Assembly (NCBI RefSeq): GCF_902459555.1 | Contig: NZ_CABPSM010000001.1 | Location: 372,001 to 436,000, forward strand | Direction of reading: 5' to 3' | Origin: Pandoraea horticolens | GTDB lineage: Bacteria; Pseudomonadota; Gammaproteobacteria; Burkholderiales; Burkholderiaceae | DNA length: 64,000 bases | Part shown: positions 8,870 to 17,944 of the stretch, piece after piece | Layout of the letters: each line of letters begins with the position of its first letter | Numbering within the stretch: position 1 is the stretch's first letter | Notes under the pieces: model-generated | Seen by the model: only the letters and a program-made list of their open reading frames with translations | Database searches by the model: none | Told to the model about the DNA's origin: nothing | Position numbers and translations under genes: made by a program

Positions 8870-9706
8870 TTATCGGTAGGGATTTGATTGTCGGGCGGCC
8901 TGGGCTAGAACCCCGGTCGCTAGGCGCGCCCGTAACTCGCGCAGAGATTGTACTTTGATATCCACGTAGTGTGGGCGCCCACTGCGCGGCATCACGTCGC
9001 CATGACTGTTTCTGATCGGCAGATGCCCCGTGATCCAGACCGTCTTGATGCCGAAATGCCGTAAGTGTTTCAGGTGCGAACGGGTGTCCTCGACCAGCCA
9101 TGTGCGATGCGGTGCGAGCCCCTCGCGCACCAGCAGCCGGCGCAGCATGATCGCGTCGGGCTTGGCCCGCCAGGCGCGCCGGTCTGCCATGTCTTCGATG
9201 CTCACACAACGCTCGAAATAGCGACGAATGCCCAACGCTTCGACGATCGGCAGCGCGTAGTGTGCAGGCGCGTTGGTCAGGAGAATCTTGCGCCCCGGCA
9301 ATCCGGCGAGCAGACGGGCGACGCCCCGTTCCGCCCGCAGCACCTCGACCAGCGGCGGCAGCTCGTGAACACGGGCCAGAAACTCGTGCGGATCGATGGC
9401 GTGATGCTTGATGAGACCGAGCAGCACCGCCCCGTACCGCTCAGTATAGGAAAACCGCAGGTGATTGGCCTCGTCTCGCGACAGCCCCAGCTTCTCGGCG
9501 ATATAGGCGGTCATCGCGCGGTTGATGCGCGGAAAGATCGCGTGCGACGCGCGATGCAGCGTGTTGTCCAGATCGAACAGCCAGACCGGACCACGCGTGC
9601 CGTATTCGGTGCGGGCGCGGGGCGCCCGGCGTCGCCGGCTCAGAACGTGAGAAGAAGGCACGGGGATAACGAATTCATGCGAGGAGATACGTGAAGGTGG
9701 CCACAC
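8870..9706 (-). CDS. HAD-superfamily pyrimidine 5'-nucleotidase-like phosphatase
   Basis: A haloacid-dehalogenase phosphatase of the SDT1/PHM8-like pyrimidine 5'-nucleotidase group. Motif I is WLFDLDNTLH with the nucleophile Asp and acid/base Asp; motif II is ILLTNAPAHYA; the Lys of motif III is in WRAKPDAIMLRRLL; motif IV is WLVEDTRSHLKHL. The cap region carries RINRAMTAYIAEKLGL. The start is uncertain: a GTG at 9751 would give almost no leader after the promoter at 9763-9791, so I prefer the GTG at 9706, preceded by GAAGG; a GTG at 9661 is also possible. It precedes slmA with a 10-bp gap, an arrangement suggesting co-transcription rather than shared biochemistry. Confidence 0.82.
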   Translation of the reverse strand: MWPPSRISSHEFVIPVPSSHVLSRRRRAPRARTEYGTRGPVWLFDLDNTLHRASHAIFPRINRAMTAYIAEKLGLSRDEANHLRFSYTERYGAVLLGLIKHHAIDPHEFLARVHELPPLVEVLRAERGVARLLAGLPGRKILLTNAPAHYALPIVEALGIRRYFERCVSIEDMADRRAWRAKPDAIMLRRLLVREGLAPHRTWLVEDTRSHLKHLRHFGIKTVWITGHLPIRNSHGDVMPRSGRPHYVDIKVQSLRELRARLATGVLAQAARQSNPYR

Positions 9707-9762
9707 CGTCCGGGCCTTCGCCCGGTTTGCCGGAGAACGCGATGCAGCCACGGCAATGCACG

Positions 9763-9791
9763 ATGCTAGCGCGCACTGCCCGCTTTGACAA
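9763..9791 (-). promoter_or_regulatory. Sigma-70-type promoter for the HAD-slmA unit
   Basis: On the minus strand TTGTCA (9791-9786) and TAGCAT (9768-9763) are separated by exactly 17 bp. The predicted start near 9757 lies just upstream of the HAD gene, supporting a downstream translation start for it. Confidence 0.5.
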
Positions 9792-10192
9792 ATCGACTCG
9801 GCCAGCCGGTTGGGTCATGTGCAGAACTTCGCGATGCGGATTCGGTGGCGCAACAGATGAAACGCCGGGAAAGAAATCGCAGGGGATACGACGTGCGGTG
9901 GAAAAAATGCGGCCCGGGAAACCCTTCGCACTTGCGGCGAGGATCATCGCCCGGGCCGGACAGGAAAATCGTGCGCAATGGCGCAGCTCGGGGAATGTAC
10001 GGCTGCGCACGGTCATGCCGCACGACGTCTGCCAGATCACTCTCTCGTGGCGCGCGGCGCCGCTACCACGTCGCATGCCGCGCAACAGGGAGTGACGCCG
10101 CGTCGCGTCACGCGCGACCCGTCCCCCCCGGACGTTTCGCGCGTGTCAGACGCACGCGCTGCGGCGCTTTCTGGCGTCGTCAGGACACCCGC
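9792..10192. other. Intergenic region without recognised gene
   Basis: About 400 bases between the HAD promoter and the porin stop codon. Several overlapping open frames occur on both strands, but none has recognisable domains, a convincing ribosome-binding site or the codon usage of the neighbours. A GCCCGGG/CCCGGGC inverted repeat spans about 9920-9960 without a T-tract. I see no RNA gene here. Confidence 0.45.
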
Positions 10193-11272
10193 TCAGAACG
10201 TGTGCTGAATGCCCAGCATCGTACCGAACTGATTGCCGCCCGTGACGACCGAGCCGCCTGCGGCAATGGCCACGGCGCCGTTCTGGCTGTTCGCCACCCA
10301 GCCGGCCATGCCATACAGCGACGTGCGCTTGGACAGCGAGTACGTGGCGCGGCCGATGAGCATCGTGGCGTTGGCGCGGCTCTTCAACTGATAACGAATG
10401 GCCTGCGCGTCGAACGCCCAGGTGATCGTCGGCAGATAGGTGACGCCGATGAAGTAGATGTCCGAGCGCAGCGATGCGGCGTCGGCGCTCACGTTGCGGT
10501 GAATCCAACCACCGCCCACGCGCCCCGTCGACCACTTGTAGTACGCGTTGACGACCGAGTGCGAGTCGGTGTACTGCGAGCGGGTGAGCGGTGCCGCAGC
10601 GCCCGTGTTGCCGCGCATCTGGTCATACGACGCCGAGATACCGAAGTTCTCGTAGTCGTAGCCGATCAGGCCGGTGAATTGCTTACATGCCTGGTAATTG
10701 CCCGCCACGTTGCCCGCACAGTTCGTGGCCGAAGGGCCGCCGGCGGCCGAGCCATCGCGTCCGAAGCTGTACGTCGCGCCGAGCGTCACGCCGGAGAACT
10801 TGCCCATATAGCCGACAGCACTGTCGCTACGTGCATTGGCGATGTACGGATCGATACTGGCCAGCGAGAAGATCGACGGCCCGATCACGTCGGCGTTGCC
10901 CGTCACGTAGAACGTCATGTTGTTCTGACGGCCGACGAGGAACGTACCCCACGCCCCCGACAGACCCACATTCGCCTGACGGCCGAACAGACGTCCGCCA
11001 TAGTTCAGGTTACCGGTGCCCGGCTGGAAGCCGTTTTCCAATGTGAAGACGGCCTTCAGACCTCCGCCCAGATCTTCGACACCTTTGAAGCCGAAGCGCG
11101 ATGGCACCTTGCCCGTGAGATTCGGTTCACCAACAAAGCTGCCGCCCCCGGCTGCGTTGTTGTAGAAGGCGATGCCGGTATCGACGATGCCGTACAGCGT
11201 CACGTTGCTTTGCGCGTGAGTCAGTCCTGCACTCAACAGCAGGCCAGCGGCCAATGCATGTTTCACTTTCAC
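10193..11272 (-). CDS. General outer-membrane porin (Burkholderiales type)
   Basis: A 359-residue trimeric-type porin. It has a signal peptide (KHALAAGLLLSAGLTHA, cut before QSNVTLYG), the hallmark QSNVTLYGIVDTGI first strand, and KGVEDLGGGLKAVFTLENGF and GRLFGRQANVGLSGAWGTFLVGRQ strands. The terminal strand ends GIQHTF, with the C-terminal Phe needed for outer-membrane insertion. The start is a GTG at 11272 with GGGGACAG upstream; a second GTG two codons later is possible. It lies 245 bp downstream of the aromatic-catabolic operon on the same strand and may supply outer-membrane passage for its substrates, though it probably has its own promoter. Confidence 0.9.
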   Translation of the reverse strand: MKVKHALAAGLLLSAGLTHAQSNVTLYGIVDTGIAFYNNAAGGGSFVGEPNLTGKVPSRFGFKGVEDLGGGLKAVFTLENGFQPGTGNLNYGGRLFGRQANVGLSGAWGTFLVGRQNNMTFYVTGNADVIGPSIFSLASIDPYIANARSDSAVGYMGKFSGVTLGATYSFGRDGSAAGGPSATNCAGNVAGNYQACKQFTGLIGYDYENFGISASYDQMRGNTGAAAPLTRSQYTDSHSVVNAYYKWSTGRVGGGWIHRNVSADAASLRSDIYFIGVTYLPTITWAFDAQAIRYQLKSRANATMLIGRATYSLSKRTSLYGMAGWVANSQNGAVAIAAGGSVVTGGNQFGTMLGIQHTF

Positions 11273-11517
11273 TTCTGTCCCCTTGTTTTTGAAATACACA
11301 GCGACGAGGGTCTGCTCACCCTCACGACTCCAACCTCCGGGCCGATGGCAATGTCGCCGGCCCAACCTTCTTCAAGACGGCGCTCCGCGCCGGCTCGGGT
11401 ACTGCCCTTTTCACTGCTTTCACTGCCATGCCGGGTGATCGCTGCCGCCTCCTGAACTGCGCTTTCGGCATCGATCCCCGGTCACTTTTTTGCGCGACGT
11501 GCGGTGCTGATTTTTCC

Positions 11518-12000
11518 TCACGCCTCGCGAATAAATGTGAAACGCGCTTCACGGCGGGCGATGCGCCAGCCCTGCGCGGTGCGAACGAACGTGTCTTCGA
11601 ATTCCCCCATGACCTGACGGCCTTGCGCCGGGCGGCCGAACGGCCCCGGCGTGTCTTGCACCGACCCGCTCCAGAGCAGCACGGTGCTACTGCCGACGGC
11701 GCTCGCGGGTGACGTCACGTCGATCAACACATTGCCGACGAGATGCCGCGTGAGCCGGTCCGCCGGCCGGTCGGCATAAGCGGCGGCAATGGCGGCCGGC
11801 CCGACGAGCGTGTCGCCGTTGGGCCGCACCAGTACGCCGTTCTCGGCAAACAGGGCGGCAAGTCCCTGCGGGTCGCGCTGGTCGTTGCAGGCGACGAAGC
11901 GCATCACGAGGTTGTGGCACGCCTGTTTGGCGAGCAGTGCATCGAGCGTTTTCGGTTCGACGCCGGGTGTCATGTCGTGGGGAGCGGTGTCGTGTGTCAT
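11518..12000 (-). CDS. NTF2/SnoaL-like protein of unknown function
   Basis: A 160-residue protein with the cone-shaped NTF2-like fold pattern: an N-terminal helix LLAKQACHNLVMRFVACNDQRDPQGLAALFAENGVLVRP, then LVGPAAIAAAYADRP, LTRHLVGNVLIDV and a C-terminal sheet ending GWRIARREARFTFI. Members include isomerases, dehydratases, dioxygenase small subunits and non-catalytic ligand binders, so no reaction can be assigned. The start at 12000 overlaps the hydrolase stop as ATGA, making this the last gene of the coupled galB-galC-galD-hydrolase series. The context suggests a role in processing the ring-cleavage product. Confidence 0.75.
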   Translation of the reverse strand: MTHDTAPHDMTPGVEPKTLDALLAKQACHNLVMRFVACNDQRDPQGLAALFAENGVLVRPNGDTLVGPAAIAAAYADRPADRLTRHLVGNVLIDVTSPASAVGSSTVLLWSGSVQDTPGPFGRPAQGRQVMGEFEDTFVRTAQGWRIARREARFTFIREA

Positions 12001-12752
12001 GCCGGTCGAGCCTGTGAGGAGAACGTGGGAGATAACGGGCGCGCAAGCCACGCCTGCATGGCATCGGCCACGTCTTGCGCACGCTCCATCGGGCTCATAT
12101 GACCGCTGTCTTCAACAACGCTCAATACGGCATTGGGCATCAGTCCTGCCATGACCTCGTGGCGCGCGAGCGGGCTCCATGTGTCCTGACGTCCGCAAAG
12201 CACGAGCGTCGGACAATGCACCTCGCCCAGCAGCGACGTCGCGTCCGGGCGGCCGAGCAGCGCATGGATCTGCGCGGCAAATTGATCGGGATGGCTGCGC
12301 TCGATCATGTCGAGAATCGCGTCGAAGAGCGGCGTGCCGATCTGATCGGGATGCACCATGCCCGTTGCCCACACCTGGCCCATCGCTCGCATACCGGCCT
12401 CACGCGCACGCGCGAGCAATGCCGCCCGCCCGCTGCGCTCCTTCTCGGCAGCTTCGCCTTCGGGCAATGCCTGGTAACCGGTGTCGAGCAGCGCGAGATG
12501 CGTCACGCGCTGCGGTGCGCGACGCACAACTTCGAGCGCCACACGTCCGCCCATCGAGTGCCCCGCGAGCGCGAAGTGCGGCTCGGACGTACTCGCCAGC
12601 ACGTGATCGGCCATTGCCCCGATGGTATCGAGTGCGCCCCACGCGGGCACGCGGCAATCGTATTGCGGCAAGAGCGCCGCGGTCGCCGCCCATGCCACCG
12701 GGTCGCAGAGCAAGCCGGGAAGCATGAGCAATGGGAGACGTTCGGTGGTCAT
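11997..12752 (-). CDS. Alpha/beta hydrolase in the gal operon
   Basis: A 251-residue alpha/beta-fold hydrolase. The predicted catalytic triad is Ser66 in GHSMGG, Asp190 in LCGRQDTWSP and His218 in EDSGHMSPME. The oxyanion region is MLPGLLCDPVAW. Its ATG overlaps the galD stop and its stop overlaps the next start, both as ATGA, so it is expressed together with the oxalomesaconate enzymes. Known gallate operons do not need an esterase. If 3-O-methylgallate is cleaved, the product is a methyl ester that must be hydrolysed to reach oxalomesaconate, and this enzyme is a natural candidate. That role is inference; an enol-lactone hydrolase is an alternative. Confidence 0.78.
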   Translation of the reverse strand: MTTERLPLLMLPGLLCDPVAWAATAALLPQYDCRVPAWGALDTIGAMADHVLASTSEPHFALAGHSMGGRVALEVVRRAPQRVTHLALLDTGYQALPEGEAAEKERSGRAALLARAREAGMRAMGQVWATGMVHPDQIGTPLFDAILDMIERSHPDQFAAQIHALLGRPDATSLLGEVHCPTLVLCGRQDTWSPLARHEVMAGLMPNAVLSVVEDSGHMSPMERAQDVADAMQAWLARPLSPTFSSQARPA

Positions 12753-13867
12753 GACTTCCCTCCCTGCGCCCAGACACGGGCGGGTATGCAGACCTCGCCG
12801 TCGAACAGCCAGCGAGCCGTGCGCAGCAGACCGGCGCTCGTAACCGCCGGCGTGCCGTCGGCATCGGCGCCAAGCGCCAGACGTACGGTGAACTCGCCCG
12901 TCGGATGTTCGACGGCAAGCAGCGGCGCATCGCCCTCGGGCACCACCGCCATCTCATGGCAGACGGTGCCCGGCAGTGCTGCGGCCGTCGCCACACTGAC
13001 CGCCGCGAGCACGCCGATGGACGAGTGGCAACGGTGGGGAATGAAGCAACGCGTCGCGAGGGCTCCCCCGGCTTGCGGCGGCGCCACGAGACACATCTTG
13101 GGCACCGTGCGCAAGCGCACGTCACCCAGATTCATGCGGGGACCGACGGCCAGACGAATCGCCTCGATCCGGTCGCGCATCGCCTGAAACGCTGCGTCCG
13201 CCTCGAGCTGTTCGCAGGACTCCACGCCGGTACACCCCAAGTCCGCCGCGCGCATGAGCACGAGCGGCATGCCGTTATCGATGCACGTCACCGTGACACC
13301 TTCCACGACATCCTGACGTTGTCCGGTCGGGAACAATGCGCCGCAGGACGAGCCAGCGGTATCGCGAAACATCAACGGCAGCGGGGCAGCCGCGCCCGGC
13401 ACGCCGTCGATGGCAACGTCGCCGTCGTACTTCACGACACCAGCCGGGGTCTGCACGGTGGCCACCGCCACCTGTCCCGTGTTGACCATGTGAATGCTGA
13501 CTTTGGTCACGTCGCCCGCGGCTGCGACGAGTCCGCGCTCGATCGCAAACGGCCCCACACCGGCGAGAAGGTTGCCGCAGTTCTGCCCGTAGTCGACACG
13601 CGCTTCGTTGACCACGACCTGTGCAAAGAGATAGTCGACGTCGGCGTCGGCGCGCGTCGCGCGCGACACGATGGCGACCTTGCTCGTGAGCGGATTCGCA
13701 CCGCCCATTCCGTCGATCTGACGCGCATCGGGCGACCCCATTGCGGCGAGCAGCACAGCGTCGCGCGTGGCGGCATCCGCAGGCAGATCGTCGGCGAGGA
13801 AGTACAGCCCTTTCGACGTGCCTCCGCGCATGACGGCCGCGCGGATACGCGTTTGGGAATGCATCAT
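12749..13867 (-). CDS. galD: 4-Oxalomesaconate tautomerase (PrpF family)
   Basis: A PrpF-family isomerase of about 372 residues, matching GalD, which converts the keto form of 4-oxalomesaconate to the enol form used by the hydratase. Seen in sequence: IRAAVMRGGTSKGLYF at the N-terminus, IDGMGGANPLTSKVAIV, the catalytic-type VDYGQNCGNLLAGVGPFAIE with Cys, SSCGALFPTG with the second Cys, IDNGMPLVLMRA and LGDVRLRTVPKMCLVAPP. Two adjacent ATGs (13867, 13864) can start it. It lies 19 bp after galC and is coupled to the hydrolase. Other PrpF members isomerise methylaconitate, but the galB/galC neighbours favour GalD. Confidence 0.85.
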   Translation of the reverse strand: MMHSQTRIRAAVMRGGTSKGLYFLADDLPADAATRDAVLLAAMGSPDARQIDGMGGANPLTSKVAIVSRATRADADVDYLFAQVVVNEARVDYGQNCGNLLAGVGPFAIERGLVAAAGDVTKVSIHMVNTGQVAVATVQTPAGVVKYDGDVAIDGVPGAAAPLPLMFRDTAGSSCGALFPTGQRQDVVEGVTVTCIDNGMPLVLMRAADLGCTGVESCEQLEADAAFQAMRDRIEAIRLAVGPRMNLGDVRLRTVPKMCLVAPPQAGGALATRCFIPHRCHSSIGVLAAVSVATAAALPGTVCHEMAVVPEGDAPLLAVEHPTGEFTVRLALGADADGTPAVTSAGLLRTARWLFDGEVCIPARVWAQGGKS

Positions 13868-13886
13868 GTCGGTCAAGTCGCCGTCC

Positions 13887-14591
13887 TCACTCGCCCTGCA
13901 ACTCGTCGAGCGAGTCGACGTAGCGCAAACCCTTCGCGGCAAGACGCTCGCGCATCTTGTAATAGTCCAGCCCCAACATGCCGCCCGCGAGCACGCCACG
14001 CTTGTATGCCTCGTCGGCACCGCGTGCGGCAGCGGCCTTGGCCACGGCTTGCGCCGTAGCGAACGGCACCACGACCACACCGTCGTCGTCGGCCACGATC
14101 ACGTCGCCGGGATTCACGATCTGATTGGCGCAAACAACCGGCACGTTCACCGAGCCGAGCGTCTCCTTCACCGTGCCCTGCGACGAGATGGCTTTCGACC
14201 ACACCGGGAACTGCATCTCGGTGAGCGTACCGATGTCGCGGCACCCGGCGTCGATGACGAGACCGGCCACGCCGCGTGCTTTCATCGACGTGGCGAGCAG
14301 ATCGCCGAAATAGCCGTCGTCGCAAGGCGACGTCACCCCGACCACCACGATATCGCCCGGCTGCGCCTGTTCTACCGCAACGTGCAGCATCCAGTTGTCC
14401 GAGGGGGGCGCAAGCACGGTCACGGCGCTACCCGCGACAGCCGCACCGGCATAGATCGGACGCAGGTAAGTCGCCATCAGGCCGAGGCGGCTTTGCGCTT
14501 CGTGCACGGTGGCGCTGCCTGCGCTGCGCAGAATGTCGAGCGTAGCGGCATCGACACGGGAAATCTGACGAACGACGACGCCGCGAATCAT
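13887..14591 (-). CDS. galC: 4-Carboxy-4-hydroxy-2-oxoadipate aldolase (RraA family)
   Basis: A 234-residue class II aldolase of the RraA-like group (GalC/LigK/PmdF), splitting 4-carboxy-4-hydroxy-2-oxoadipate into pyruvate and oxaloacetate and able to decarboxylate oxaloacetate. Signatures are [53 protein letters not shown] (metal and carboxylate-binding Asp/Arg) and [25 protein letters not shown]. The ATG at 14591 overlaps the galB stop as ATGA. A longer upstream frame exists but is only the antisense-type extension across galB. Confidence 0.92.
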   Translation of the reverse strand: MIRGVVVRQISRVDAATLDILRSAGSATVHEAQSRLGLMATYLRPIYAGAAVAGSAVTVLAPPSDNWMLHVAVEQAQPGDIVVVGVTSPCDDGYFGDLLATSMKARGVAGLVIDAGCRDIGTLTEMQFPVWSKAISSQGTVKETLGSVNVPVVCANQIVNPGDVIVADDDGVVVVPFATAQAVAKAAAARGADEAYKRGVLAGGMLGLDYYKMRERLAAKGLRYVDSLDELQGE

Positions 14592-15343
14592 GACAGTTGC
14601 TCCGTGACGACCGGCGTGAGGCGCATCAGCCCTTCGGCGTATCTGATGTCTCGCGCGGCCGTGATGCCGATGTTGCGTTTGGCCTGCACACCGCGTTGCA
14701 ACGCCACGCGCGTGTAGTAGTCCCACAGGTGTTCCTGACCGGCCATGCACTCGATGGCGGCACGCTTCTTGTCCCACACCGGCGTGATATCCACGAAGGT
14801 GTTCGGAATCCACTCGCACTGCTCGGTCTGATGCGGTTCGAACGCGAGTACTGCCGGCGCGCCGATGATCGTCTCGCCCGGCTTGTGACCTTCTGCCTGC
14901 GCGATCACGCGGGCTTCCTGCGTGACGTGCATCGCCAGCGGGTGATCGAAGTTGTACGGGTCTTTTTCCGAATGGCTCAGCACGAACGACGGCTGCACAT
15001 CCCGATAGATGTCGACGAGTCGAAACAGCGTCTCGTCGGACACTCGCATCGGGTAGTCGCCGATGTCGAGGAATTCGATTTCCGCGCCGAGAATGTCGGC
15101 GGCCCGCTGTGCCTCTTCGCGGCGCGCGGTCTTGACCTTCGCTTCGGTCATCTCTGCGCCCTTGCGCCAGAGCTTGGCCGACTCGCCGCGCTCGCCGAAC
15201 GACAGACAGACGATCTTCATGCGATAGCCCTGCGCGACGTGCGTGGCTATCGTGCCGGCAGCGCGCCAAACGAAGTCCGCCGAATGGGCGCTGACGACGA
15301 GGCCCGCCAATGCGCGGGAGGAGGTGTTCTGTGATGTGCTCAT
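14588..15343 (-). CDS. galB: 4-Oxalomesaconate hydratase (PIG-L family)
   Basis: A 251-residue LmbE/PIG-L fold protein matching GalB, the Zn-dependent hydratase that converts enol-4-oxalomesaconate to 4-carboxy-4-hydroxy-2-oxoadipate. The metal site is suggested by [11 protein letters not shown] near residue 19 (in place of the AHPDD of deacetylases) and by FDHPLAMHV. Also present are [14 protein letters not shown] and [12 protein letters not shown], typical of this subgroup. This hydratase is unrelated in fold to LigJ, and its presence marks a gallate-type lower pathway. It begins 35 bp after livF, so the importer and enzymes are probably one transcript. Confidence 0.88.
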   Translation of the reverse strand: MSTSQNTSSRALAGLVVSAHSADFVWRAAGTIATHVAQGYRMKIVCLSFGERGESAKLWRKGAEMTEAKVKTARREEAQRAADILGAEIEFLDIGDYPMRVSDETLFRLVDIYRDVQPSFVLSHSEKDPYNFDHPLAMHVTQEARVIAQAEGHKPGETIIGAPAVLAFEPHQTEQCEWIPNTFVDITPVWDKKRAAIECMAGQEHLWDYYTRVALQRGVQAKRNIGITAARDIRYAEGLMRLTPVVTEQLS

Positions 15344-15378
15344 GTGTTTGACGTCAATTCGTGTTGTGCGCCGCTTGT

Positions 15379-16116
15379 TCAGGCGCTTTCCAGTCCGACC
15401 AGCGTGGCGAGCAATTCCGGCGACGCCGCAAGGTCGCTGCTGCGCCCCGCCCAGACCTCACGGCCCCGGTCGAGCACCAGCGCCCGGTCGGTCAACTCCA
15501 GCCCCAGTTCCGCGTGCTGCTCCACGAGCACCACGCCCATGCCGCCGTTGGCGCGCAGCTTCCAGAAGGCGTCGACCAGTTGATCGACGATCACCGGCGC
15601 GAGCCCTTCGAACGGTTCGTCGAACAGAATCACGCGGGGGTTGCCGATCAGCGCACGGCCGATGGCGAGCATCTGCTGCTCACCGCCCGAGAGCTGGTTG
15701 CCGAGGTTGCGGCGGCGTTCGTGCAATCGCGGGAACAGGTCGTACACGCGGTCGAGCGTCCAGCCGTTGCCGCCGCGCTCTCCTCCGTTACCGTCACCCA
15801 TCGCAGAGACCTGAAGGTTCTCTTCGACGGAGAGCGACTTGAAGATTTCGCGCTCCTGCGGCACCAGCGCCAGCCCCGCGCGGGCTCGCTTATAGGCGGG
15901 CCACGACGAGATGTCCTCCCCCCGATAACGCAGCACGCCGCCGTGGCGCGTGGTCAGTCCCAGCAGGCTGAGCAGCAAGGTGCTCTTGCCCACGCCGTTA
16001 CGGCCAAGAATGGCGACGGCCTCTCCCGCGCCCACGCGAAGACTCAGGTCTTCGAGCACGATGGTCTCGCCATATCCGGCACTGAGTCCGCTGGCGTCTA
16101 GCAGGAAGTCAATCAT
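15379..16116 (-). CDS. livF: ABC transporter ATPase, LivF type
   Basis: A 245-residue ATP-binding subunit of the branched-chain amino-acid transporter (HAAT) family. Walker A is GRNGVGKST, the signature is QLSGGEQQMLAIGRAL, Walker B is RVILFDEPFEGLAP, and the H-loop is VLVEQHAE. The start overlaps livG by 8 bp. With catabolic genes immediately downstream, the importer more likely takes up an aromatic acid than leucine. The LivF rather than LivG call comes from the SGGEQQMLAIGRAL motif and the absence of the LivG insertion. Confidence 0.9.
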   Translation of the reverse strand: MIDFLLDASGLSAGYGETIVLEDLSLRVGAGEAVAILGRNGVGKSTLLLSLLGLTTRHGGVLRYRGEDISSWPAYKRARAGLALVPQEREIFKSLSVEENLQVSAMGDGNGGERGGNGWTLDRVYDLFPRLHERRRNLGNQLSGGEQQMLAIGRALIGNPRVILFDEPFEGLAPVIVDQLVDAFWKLRANGGMGVVLVEQHAELGLELTDRALVLDRGREVWAGRSSDLAASPELLATLVGLESA

Positions 16117-16861
16117 GATGGCGACGCCCCAGATAAATGTCGCGCACGCGCGGATCGGCGCGCACTTCGTCCTTCTCGCCTTCCATCAGTACCGCGCCTT
16201 CGACCAGCACCGTGATGCGGCGCGCGAAGCGGAAGACCAGATCCATGTCGTGTTCGATGACCATCACCGCAACGTCTTCGGGCAGGCGTTCGAGCAGTTC
16301 GAACAGCTTGCGCCCCTGCCCGGACGGCACGCCTGCGACGGGTTCGTCGAGCAGCAGCACCTTGGGATCGAGCGCGAGGCCCAGCGCGATTTCCACCTGA
16401 CGACGCTGGCCGTACGCCAGTTCGTCGATGCGTCTGCCCGCGAGATCGAGCATGCCCAGTTCGCGCAAACGCTCCGCCGCCTCTTCCACCACCGCCGGAC
16501 GGCTCGCGAGCGGCTTGCCGATGCAGCCGTCGAGACCGCGCCGCGACGTGAGCGCCAGCGCCACGTTCTCGGCCACCGTGAGCGTGTCGAACAGCGTGTT
16601 CAACTGGAACGTGCGAGCCAGCCCCAGCTTCACGCGTTTGTGCGAGGGCATCGACGTCACGTCCGTGCCGCCCACGCGCACCACGCCGGCATTCGGCTTG
16701 AGCACGCCCGTCAGCAGATTCATCAGCGTGCTCTTGCCTGCACCGTTCGGGCCGATCAACGCGTGTCGCGCACCGGCGGGCAACGACAGGCTCACGTTGC
16801 GGGTCACGTCCAACTGCCCGAAGCGTTTCGACAGTCCTTGAATTTCCAGTGCGGCGCTCAC
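16109..16861 (-). CDS. livG: ABC transporter ATPase, LivG type
   Basis: A 250-residue ATPase subunit paired with LivF. Walker A is GPNGAGKST, followed by LARTFQLNTLF as in LivG. The signature region is unusual, ELAYGQRRQVEIALGLALDP (typical of LivG), then Walker B VLLLDEPVAGVPSGQG and the switch His in VMVIEHDMDLVF. The start is a GTG at 16861 that overlaps the livM stop as GTGA, so a longer upstream reading is unnecessary. The complex resides at the inner membrane with LivH and LivM. Confidence 0.9.
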   Translation of the reverse strand: MSAALEIQGLSKRFGQLDVTRNVSLSLPAGARHALIGPNGAGKSTLMNLLTGVLKPNAGVVRVGGTDVTSMPSHKRVKLGLARTFQLNTLFDTLTVAENVALALTSRRGLDGCIGKPLASRPAVVEEAAERLRELGMLDLAGRRIDELAYGQRRQVEIALGLALDPKVLLLDEPVAGVPSGQGRKLFELLERLPEDVAVMVIEHDMDLVFRFARRITVLVEGAVLMEGEKDEVRADPRVRDIYLGRRHHD

Positions 16862-17931
16862 GGCGTCACCTCCTTGTCCGTGGCGGTTGCCTTGGCGTCG
16901 CCGGTCTCCTGCGGCGTGACCGCCTGGCGGGGACGGCGAATGCGTGCCGCGCAGCGATCCACCACACTGATCAGGCCATCGGGCGCGAAGCGCACCACGA
17001 CGATCAGCAGCACACCGAGGGCGGCGAGCCAGTTCGTCGGGTCGATGGCCGCTATGCGGTCGGACAACACCATGAAGACAACCGCACCGAGCACCGCGCC
17101 GTAGAGGCGTCCGGTGCCGCCCAACGCGAGCATCACCAGCACGTTGGCCGAGAGCGTGAACGACAGCGTGTCGAGTGCGACGATGTTGTTCACTTGCGCG
17201 GAGAGTGCGCCCGCGACACCGGCCACCGCAGCGGCGAGGGTGTATAGCATCAGGCGGCGCAGACCGACGCGCACACCGAGCAGCGACATGCGCACGGCGT
17301 TCTCGCGAATGCCCTGTACGGTCAGGCCGAACGGCGAGTTCACGAGAAACTGCGTGAACAGATACACGACGAGTAACACGGCCAGCGCATAGAGATACGC
17401 CGTGTGACCGTAGATATCGAAACTGAACAAGCCGAGCACGGGAGCGATGGTGTAGCCGGTCAGGCCGTCGTCGCCCATGGTGATCGACTTCGCGACGTTG
17501 CCCGCCTCGTAGAGCAGCGTGGCGCATACCAGCGTCAGCATGATCTGGGTGAGCCCGGTGACGCGCAGCACGACAACGCCGGTAATCAGCCCCACGACCG
17601 CCGCGACAACGGCGCCCGCCACCAGTCCCAACAACGGATCGGGCGATACATGCAGCGCGAAGAGCCCGGCAGCGTAAGCACCGCTACCGAAGAACGCCGC
17701 GTGCCCCAACGTCTCGATACCGCAGTAGCCCTGCACGAGATCGAGCGAGAGCGCGAAGATGATCATGATCAGCACGCTCGTGGCGAGTGCGAGGTACAGA
17801 TCGGCGAAAAAGTACGTGGCGACGGCGGCAACGAGCAGCACCGCGTCGAGCACGCCAAGACGTTTGCGACGCAGCGCGGGAGCCACTTGCGCCGTACCCG
17901 CGACCGGCGGCAGAGGATTCGTATGAGACAT
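16858..17931 (-). CDS. livM: ABC transporter permease, LivM type
   Basis: A 357-residue inner-membrane permease with about ten hydrophobic segments. LivM features are SLDLVQGYCGIETLGHAAFFGSGAYAAGL, FGLTVQGIRENAVRMSLLGV (the coupling-helix EAA-like region) and LALGGTGRLYGAVLGA. The start at MSHTNPL (17931) has a GGAGGG ribosome-binding site; an ATG seven codons upstream is less well placed. The C-terminus is a charged, likely cytoplasmic tail. Confidence 0.9.
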   Translation of the reverse strand: MSHTNPLPPVAGTAQVAPALRRKRLGVLDAVLLVAAVATYFFADLYLALATSVLIMIIFALSLDLVQGYCGIETLGHAAFFGSGAYAAGLFALHVSPDPLLGLVAGAVVAAVVGLITGVVVLRVTGLTQIMLTLVCATLLYEAGNVAKSITMGDDGLTGYTIAPVLGLFSFDIYGHTAYLYALAVLLVVYLFTQFLVNSPFGLTVQGIRENAVRMSLLGVRVGLRRLMLYTLAAAVAGVAGALSAQVNNIVALDTLSFTLSANVLVMLALGGTGRLYGAVLGAVVFMVLSDRIAAIDPTNWLAALGVLLIVVVRFAPDGLISVVDRCAARIRRPRQAVTPQETGDAKATATDKEVTP

Positions 17932-17944
17932 CGTCACCCTCCGC

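Noticed and set aside
9675-10095. Possible small genes on either strand upstream of the HAD phosphatase
   Set aside because: Two overlapping frames exist, one with a GAGGAG before a GTG, but the products have no recognisable features and one overlaps the HAD promoter and coding region.
9785-11455. Very long plus-strand open frame of over 550 codons
   Set aside because: It is antisense to the porin gene, whose signal peptide, strands and terminal Phe are clear. The plus-strand translation is Arg/His-rich and has no domain, as expected for high-GC shadow frames.
13887-15269. 460-codon minus-strand frame starting inside galB
   Set aside because: Only the last 234 codons match the aldolase; the upstream part is the wrong frame of galB and the ATG at 14591 gives the normal length with an ATGA overlap.
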